DNA of 64,000 bases from Hyaloperonospora brassicae (Eukaryota > Oomycota > Peronosporomycetes > Peronosporales > Peronosporaceae): NCBI GenBank assembly GCA_947650285.1, contig CANTFL010000183.1, forward strand, positions 62,001-126,000, read 5' to 3'. Position 1 is the first letter of the stretch. Every line of letters begins with the position of its first letter. The notes under the pieces were generated by a model, which was not told where the DNA came from, searched no databases, and worked only from the letters and a program-made list of their open reading frames with translations. Below are positions 58,496 through 64,000 of the stretch, piece after piece. A program made the translations under genes and the position numbers.

Positions 58496-61400
58496 GTAAG
58501 CCAACGTAGAACACTGGGTGCGTGCGCAGTTTGCGCGGAAGGTTGAGCGTATACGCAAGTCCCTTCTTAGCAATGACCGTGAATGGTCCAATGAAGCGAG
58601 GACGCAGCTTTGTCTTGAAGACAGCAGACACTACATTTGTAGGTAAGTTTTTAGCATTGAGTAGAACTTGGTCTCCGACCTCATAACGTTCAATACAACG
58701 TCTGCCTTTAGCATCAGCTTGTTCCTTCTGCTTGTCTTGGCTATCAGCCAGTGCATCACGTACGTGTCGGAACACATTCAATCGCGTTGCGAGAAACTCG
58801 CTTACCTGTTTTTGAACAGTAGAAGGGCTGATATCAGCAAGCCGATCGGCAACTCCTCCCCCACCAAGCTCTGAACCACGCAGTGGTAGCGTTAACGGAA
58901 CGCGAGGGCGTGTGAGACCATTCACATAGAACGGGGTGTAGCCGGTGGAGGCATGCACGGCGTTATTCAACGCGAACTCAACGACAGGGACCATCGAAAT
59001 CCAACGCTTAGGCGTTTCAGCGCAAACACTGCCCAAAATGTCACCGATGATGCGATTCACTCGCTCGGTTTGACCATCAGTATGCGGATGACTCGCTGTG
59101 GACATGTCCAATCGTGTGCCGAGCACCTTGAAGATGGACTTCCAAAACTTCCCAGTGAAGCGAGGGTCTCGATCAGAGACGATTGCCAAAGGCAACCCGT
59201 GTTATCGAAACACTCGATATACAGCGTAGCTATACCCTCACCATCAATGGTATCCGGCACCGCCGCTAAATGATCCATCTTGATCAAACGGTCAGCAAAG
59301 ACCACAATACCCGTATTGCCATACGAATCTTTCGGTAAACCTAACAGGAAATCCATGCTGGTGGACTTCTAACACCACTTGCGTACAGGCAAACTAGCCA
59401 GCGGCGCGGCTGCGTGAGCTGAGGGTTTCACCCGTTGACACGTTTCACACGTACGCACATATGTGCTTACCCATTTGTAAAGTTTGGGTCACCAATAATA
59501 TTGGCTAACTGAGCTATATGACTTCTCGCGACCGAGATAACCACTCAACGCAGTATCATGCACCTCATAGAGGATGCGATACTTCAATTCCTCATCGTGA
59601 GGGACAACGATGCGAGGGGTGCCCTCCACATCCGTGATATAGCACAACAGGCCTTGATCGATGGAATATCGATGCAGCCTCGCATGCAAACGTGCCGACA
59701 ATTTAATATCTGAGTCGTTAAACTCCTCGCTTCCTAGAGCACGTAGCAAAGCTACACAGTGTTCATCCTTGGCATATGCCGAACGAATGAGGTCTGTGAC
59801 CAATGATGAAAGAGTCGTAACATGAGCAAGCTCAAAGTCAGGCCTGCGTGACAACGCATCAGCCAAAGCATTCTGCTTGCCCGGCTTATACTTCACCTCG
59901 AAGTCATATTCCGCAAAGAATAAGAGCCAACGAGCCATTCTCTGAGAGAGGTGAGGCGATTGGGTCGCAGTGCGTAGTGACGCTTGATCTGTGAAGATCA
60001 CAAACGGCTTAGAGCCAAGAAGATGAACTCTGAATTTGACGAGAGCATACTTCATTGCAAGTAGCTCTTTGTCATGAACAGGATAGTTCTTTTCTGCAGC
60101 CTTCAGCTTCCGAGACTCAAACGCAATTACGCGTTCCCGTCCATCATTATCTGTTTGTAACAGAGCACTGCCGATGGCAAAGTCAGATGCGTCACAGACG
60201 ACACTGAAAGATCGATCAGGATCAGGCAAAGCCAAGATTGGCGCATGAAGGAGACTCTCCTTTAATGCTTGACAAGCATCGTGCTCATTGCTAGTCCAGC
60301 ACCATTCCACCTCCTTTTTTAAGGAGATTGGATAATAGCCGAGCCATGTCCGCATAGTTCGCACTATACTTGTGTAAGTAATTGGCAAGACCAAGCCAGT
60401 TACGTAAGTCATTTTGGTTCTTAGGAACCGGCCAACCAACTATGGCTTTTACCTTAGCGGGATCCGCTCTAAGGCCTCGCTTGTCAATAAAGCACCCTAA
60501 AAAGGGAATCTCTTCTGCACCGAATATGCACTTAGATGCGTTGGCGTACAGCTTTTTCGTGCGCATGCACTCGAGCACCGCTCGTAAATGGTCAATGTGA
60601 TTGTCCACATCCGACCAACTGTTCATAGCACGACTATGGACAAAGATGTCATCAAAGTAGGTCTGTGCATAACCTCTGTGAGGTCTTAACAGTTGCGTCA
60701 CAAGACGATTGAACGTAGCCGAGGCATTTGATAACCCTTGCGGCATAACAAGCCACTCCCATCGCATACCGCTCGGAGTTCTGACCGCTGTCAGCGGAAT
60801 ATCGCTTTCTCGCATGAGCAGCTGGTACTAAACATCGAATAAGTCGAGAGCAATGTACATTCTACATCCCACCATGTTGTTCTGAAGAATCCACTTCCTC
60901 GGAATTGGTGTCTGAGCCGGGATGGTGGCCGCATTAAGCTTATTGTAAGCATGAACAATGCGCCACTTCCCATTGGGCTTTTTGACACAGAAGATCGGTG
61001 TGGAATGGGGAGATTTGCTCTCACGTGCCATTCCTGCCGCGTGCTTTGCACGAAAGAATTCGTCAATGACGTCACACTGTTCCTTCGGTAAAGGCCACTG
61101 CCGTGTTACGCAGTATTTAGTTCCAGGAACCAAGTCAATTTCATGACGTACACCTCTATCGGGAGGCAAGACGGACGGTGGGTTGTGACACACCACACCT
61201 TGAAACTCATTTATCAAAGGATAGAGCGGATCAAGAGGATCCTGAAGTATCGAAGATCCACTACGGGCATCCAATGCCACCCTTTTGTCCTCAAGGACAG
61301 ACTCGTTCAATAACGAGGATGAGTTCAACTCAATATCCGGTCGAATGACCACTAATTCGGATAACTCTCCTGACTGTAAGGCTTGGCCAAATTCGCCGTT

Positions 61401-62626
61401 AGACATTTCGTCTAGGTCAAATAGAGTATCCAAAGATGGAAGAGTCTCAAGACTAAAATTGCCATCAACATGGCCAGTCAACCCATTGACAAGTGTATAT
61501 AAGGTATTATTACAATTATCACTTCGTGACTTATTCGACGTTGGGCGCTTGACAGTTGCCACCTGACGCTAGTATTGTTTCCTCAAAGAAACCTTGCGCC
61601 TCCTACAGGCCGGGACAGTAGGTTCCCCGTGATTGCTATTTATCTTGTCACGCTCTATAGGAAGGCTCATGTCTTGAACGACATCTGGTGAAGTGTTACG
61701 AAACTCGAACACTTCAACCAGTGGATTTACACGTAACACTTCACGTACAGCATTCGGGCCTAGCCCTGAACACTCTGGCTCCTCGCCAAAAATGTCATTA
61801 CCGACATTCAGTGAGGTGCCACCTCGGCCGCCCTCTCTCGGTGGAATTTGACTTGCCACTGCACTGACATCAGAGGAATTACATTCTTGATTTCTCGGCC
61901 CTAGGCCAACCATGCCTGCAGCATGCAGTGACTCATTATCACAACGAGTATTACTCAGCGGAGTATAACTCTCTTCACATACGGTGAAAGAGCTCCGCTC
62001 AATATGGATGTCATTGACATTGGAGTTGATAAACTCTGACATATCAATGTCCAGTACATTGACATCTTCCGTCAATGACTCGCGCCAATAGCGCTTTTGT
62101 TGCCTAGAAAAGGTGGGTTCATGACTCTCCAAAGCTTCTCTAGAAACATTGCGCGTGGCGCCTAAGGTCTTAGACCTCCAATCGATCCATGCTCATGGCA
62201 TCCAAGCCAATCCATACCCAGGATGAGATCATATCTCGAATTCAAATCGAGGACGAGACAGCATTCAATGCTGTCAAAGTCCAAAAACTTCACACCCAAG
62301 TTCATCGTAACTTTAGGCACCGTGACGCGACTACCAGTCGCTAAACGAATGGTGATCGAATTACCTTCATGCGCTTTGAGCGCTTCAGCATATCGCTGAC
62401 TTCCTTCAAGGGAACGACATCGAGCATAATTGCATGATGCTCCGGAGTTGATTAGGATTGACCAATGCTTCTCAAAGCCTTTAACTTTCGTATCGGCGAC
62501 TAACAAGCCAGGATTGTATCCACGCTCTGTGCTGGCGGGCCCAGAGATCAGTGGGGCTAAGCCCTGTTTCACTTTACCTCGTAGAGAAGTGACGGATCTC
62601 AGTTCTACCCCAGTAGAGCGCCCCAC
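58014..62626 (-). pseudogene. pol of element C: protease to integrase plus chromodomain
   Basis: Motifs as in B: Asn (codon 62449-62447) before SGAS, YFDD, RNase H, HHCC and DDE integrase, chromodomain (FHVENILQRRRRRG, QYLVKWRG). Shared stops are at 61569-61571, 60828-60830, 59489-59491 and 58425-58427, and the A-run shift is near 60316. A private patch at about 62160-62215 reads GMDWLGCHEHGS instead of GMAWLERHKPW and shifts the frame, so C took a short tract from another source or suffered clustered mutation. The integrase segment is open at 59338, where B has a stop. Confidence 0.9.
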
Positions 62627-62650
62627 ACCTACTGGGTGTCGACGTTTCCC
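62609..62650 (-). promoter_or_regulatory. Predicted -1 frameshift signal, gag to pol (element C)
   Basis: GGGAAAC on the minus strand at 62650-62644, the same 7-nt spacer and the same 8-bp stem as in B. Confidence 0.72.
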
Positions 62651-63669
62651 CGTGCCATACCAGGTTTCTGATTGGGGCTGGGGTTTCTACCCATACGAGT
62701 CAGTTGTTGCTTACGCAAAGGACAAGTGAGACGCAATTGTTTAGTGCTTCCGCACATATAACAGCGTCTCACTTCCTGTCGTTGCTCTGCAACATGAAGC
62801 TCCGCTTCACCTTCATCTTCAGCATGGCTGAGAACCATCGGTTCTGGCTTACAGTAAGCTGAGCTATTTGCTGAGGTTGCCCTCGCATAGCTTGGGTTGT
62901 ACCCATTCCAACCAAGTCTTGCTGACTTGAAGTTATGCTCAGCATTCTGAGCGATACTCACAGCCTCCTCAAAAGTCGAGGGATGGACTCGAAAGACCTC
63001 GGTCCTGGCAATGCCAGTGCGAAGACCTTCCATGAAGACTGTCACGTAGACGGTCTCAGGGAGAGGGTCGGACTGCATGGCAGCCATAAGAGTTCTCAAC
63101 TCCTGGACATAGTCCGTTAACTCATTCTTACCCTAACTGGTAGACAAGAAGCGTAAGCGCACGCGATAGGCCTGGTTAGGCGGCGAGAAAACTCGCAATA
63201 GGTCTAGCTTGAGCGAATCCCATGTGGGATACGCCAAGTCGACCGACGTGCCACACGTCAGAGCCCACTCTCTAGCTCTTCCATCGATCTTGGAGATATC
63301 CAGCGAGACCCGCTGAAACTCAAGTGAGATAAGTCCAGATCTCATGGCCATCTCAATCTCACGAATCCAGAGGGTCAGGTTTTCCCCCTCCTTCCCGGAG
63401 TAATGTTTAACGTCCACCCGAAGGGGACGAGGCTTTACCTCTTCTGGTGGCATCGCCACGTAGCGTGTCGGCATAGCCGACGCTACCTGATTTTGAACCT
63501 GCCCTAAAAGGGCCGTTTCGTACTGCATGAAGGTCTCGACTCGTGCATTGAGCACATCAGGACCTTGTGCAGCAAGAGACTCCACATACTCTGGGCCTAC
63601 GGCCGCGGTGAGTTTATCAAGCGCGACCTTTTGGGCCTCAGAGAAAGGTGTGGATAGCTTTATCCTCAC
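62629..63669 (-). pseudogene. gag of element C (in-frame TAG, no ATG at the usual start)
   Basis: Same as gag of B: TAG at 63135-63133, zinc knuckle with Gln for His, ATA at the start position. One visible difference is Glu for Lys in the DEGEAELH segment. Confidence 0.85.
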
Positions 63670-63720
63670 AGAGGATTGGTCGTAACGACTCAGGAGTAGA
63701 TTGACTACAATTCTACGAAG

Positions 63721-64000
63721 TGTAGCGGAGCAACACAGCTACTTAAGTCAGAGGAAGACTTAACGCTCTTACGAGCAACTTTGGTTCTACGAACCCGACT
63801 CAGAGAGTCAACAAGCTCAGAGAGCTTACGGTCCCCGTTCCTAAGGGACCAAACGTTTCAAAAGAATCACAGCACAGAGTGCTCAGGAGTAGCTACCTTC
63901 ACAGGTATTGCTAGCTACTACCGATCAAAGACGCCTCGTGAGGCACGTGTATTTCAGTGATCAAAAGGGGAACTGCATTTTTATTTCTTTAATTAACCTA
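63721..64000 (-). repeat. LTR 3 of the array (5' LTR of element C), truncated by the window
   Basis: Starts TGTAGCGGAGC and follows the middle LTR base for base as far as the window goes, 280 of about 475 bp. Confidence 0.88.

Larger units (their letters stand above)
49500..64000 (-). mobile_element. Tandem Ty3/gypsy array: LTR, internal B, LTR, internal C, LTR (last LTR cut by window end)
   Basis: The segments 49500-56610 and 56611-63720 are direct repeats of about 7,111 and 7,110 bp at about 99% identity by eye. Each is one LTR plus one complete internal region; a third LTR begins at 63721. Elements in such an array share LTRs, as expected from unequal recombination between LTRs or insertion into an existing LTR. 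Both internals are on the minus strand, carry the same disablements as element A and an open antisense frame. A polypurine tract (GGTGGGGGAGAG on the element strand) abuts each 3' LTR at 49975 and 57086. Confidence 0.93.

Noticed and set aside
1..64000. CRISPR arrays, bacterial operons, ribosome-binding sites
   Set aside because: Nothing of the kind is present. Gene structure, introns and transposons are eukaryotic.

Overview
The window looks like nuclear DNA of an oomycete, most likely a Phytophthora or downy-mildew type (Peronosporaceae). Genus is inference. The grounds are long GC-rich, almost intron-free eukaryotic genes with small introns, chromodomain Ty3/gypsy elements of the kind common in these genomes, and a decayed effector-like gene.

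Layout. Bases 1-27,000 are the gene-bearing part: the 3' end of an unidentified gene (1-429, +), LTV1 (1078-2823, -), two copies of the ribosome-associated J-protein zuotin/DNAJC2 (5346-6608, - and 11024-12286, +), and a 10.3 kb VPS13-like lipid-transfer gene (16414-26950, -). The zuotin copies lie head to head on the arms of a 1,897-bp, near-identical inverted duplication (4878-6774 and 10858-12754) around a 4,083-bp spacer. Each arm also carries a displaced fragment of the VPS13 gene. An effector-like pseudogene abuts the outer end of the right arm.

Bases 27,000-49,500 are AT-rich and gene-poor. They hold a pogo/Tigger-like DNA transposon with clear ends and a broken transposase (28177-30405) and a gypsy element on the + strand (element A, 32574-40299). 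The rest is decayed sequence I could not assign.

Bases 49,500-64,000 are a tandem gypsy array on the - strand: LTR, internal B, LTR, internal C, LTR, with a period of about 7.11 kb. The last LTR runs off the window.

The most interesting part is the gypsy family. (1) All three copies keep a textbook -1 frameshift signal at the gag/pol overlap: G GGA AAC, a 7-nt spacer and an 8-bp stem that contains the gag stop codon. (2) All three share the same in-frame stops and frameshifts in gag and pol and the same Asp-to-Asn change in the protease active site, so copying continued after the coding region broke, presumably with proteins supplied in trans. (3) Element A has old, diverged LTRs but a pol more than 99% identical to the young tandem copies where I compared it, which points to conversion or recombination. 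(4) All copies carry a long antisense reading frame between integrase and 3' LTR. It overlaps the chromodomain on the opposite strand and encodes a basic region and a very regular coiled coil. All identities were judged by eye.
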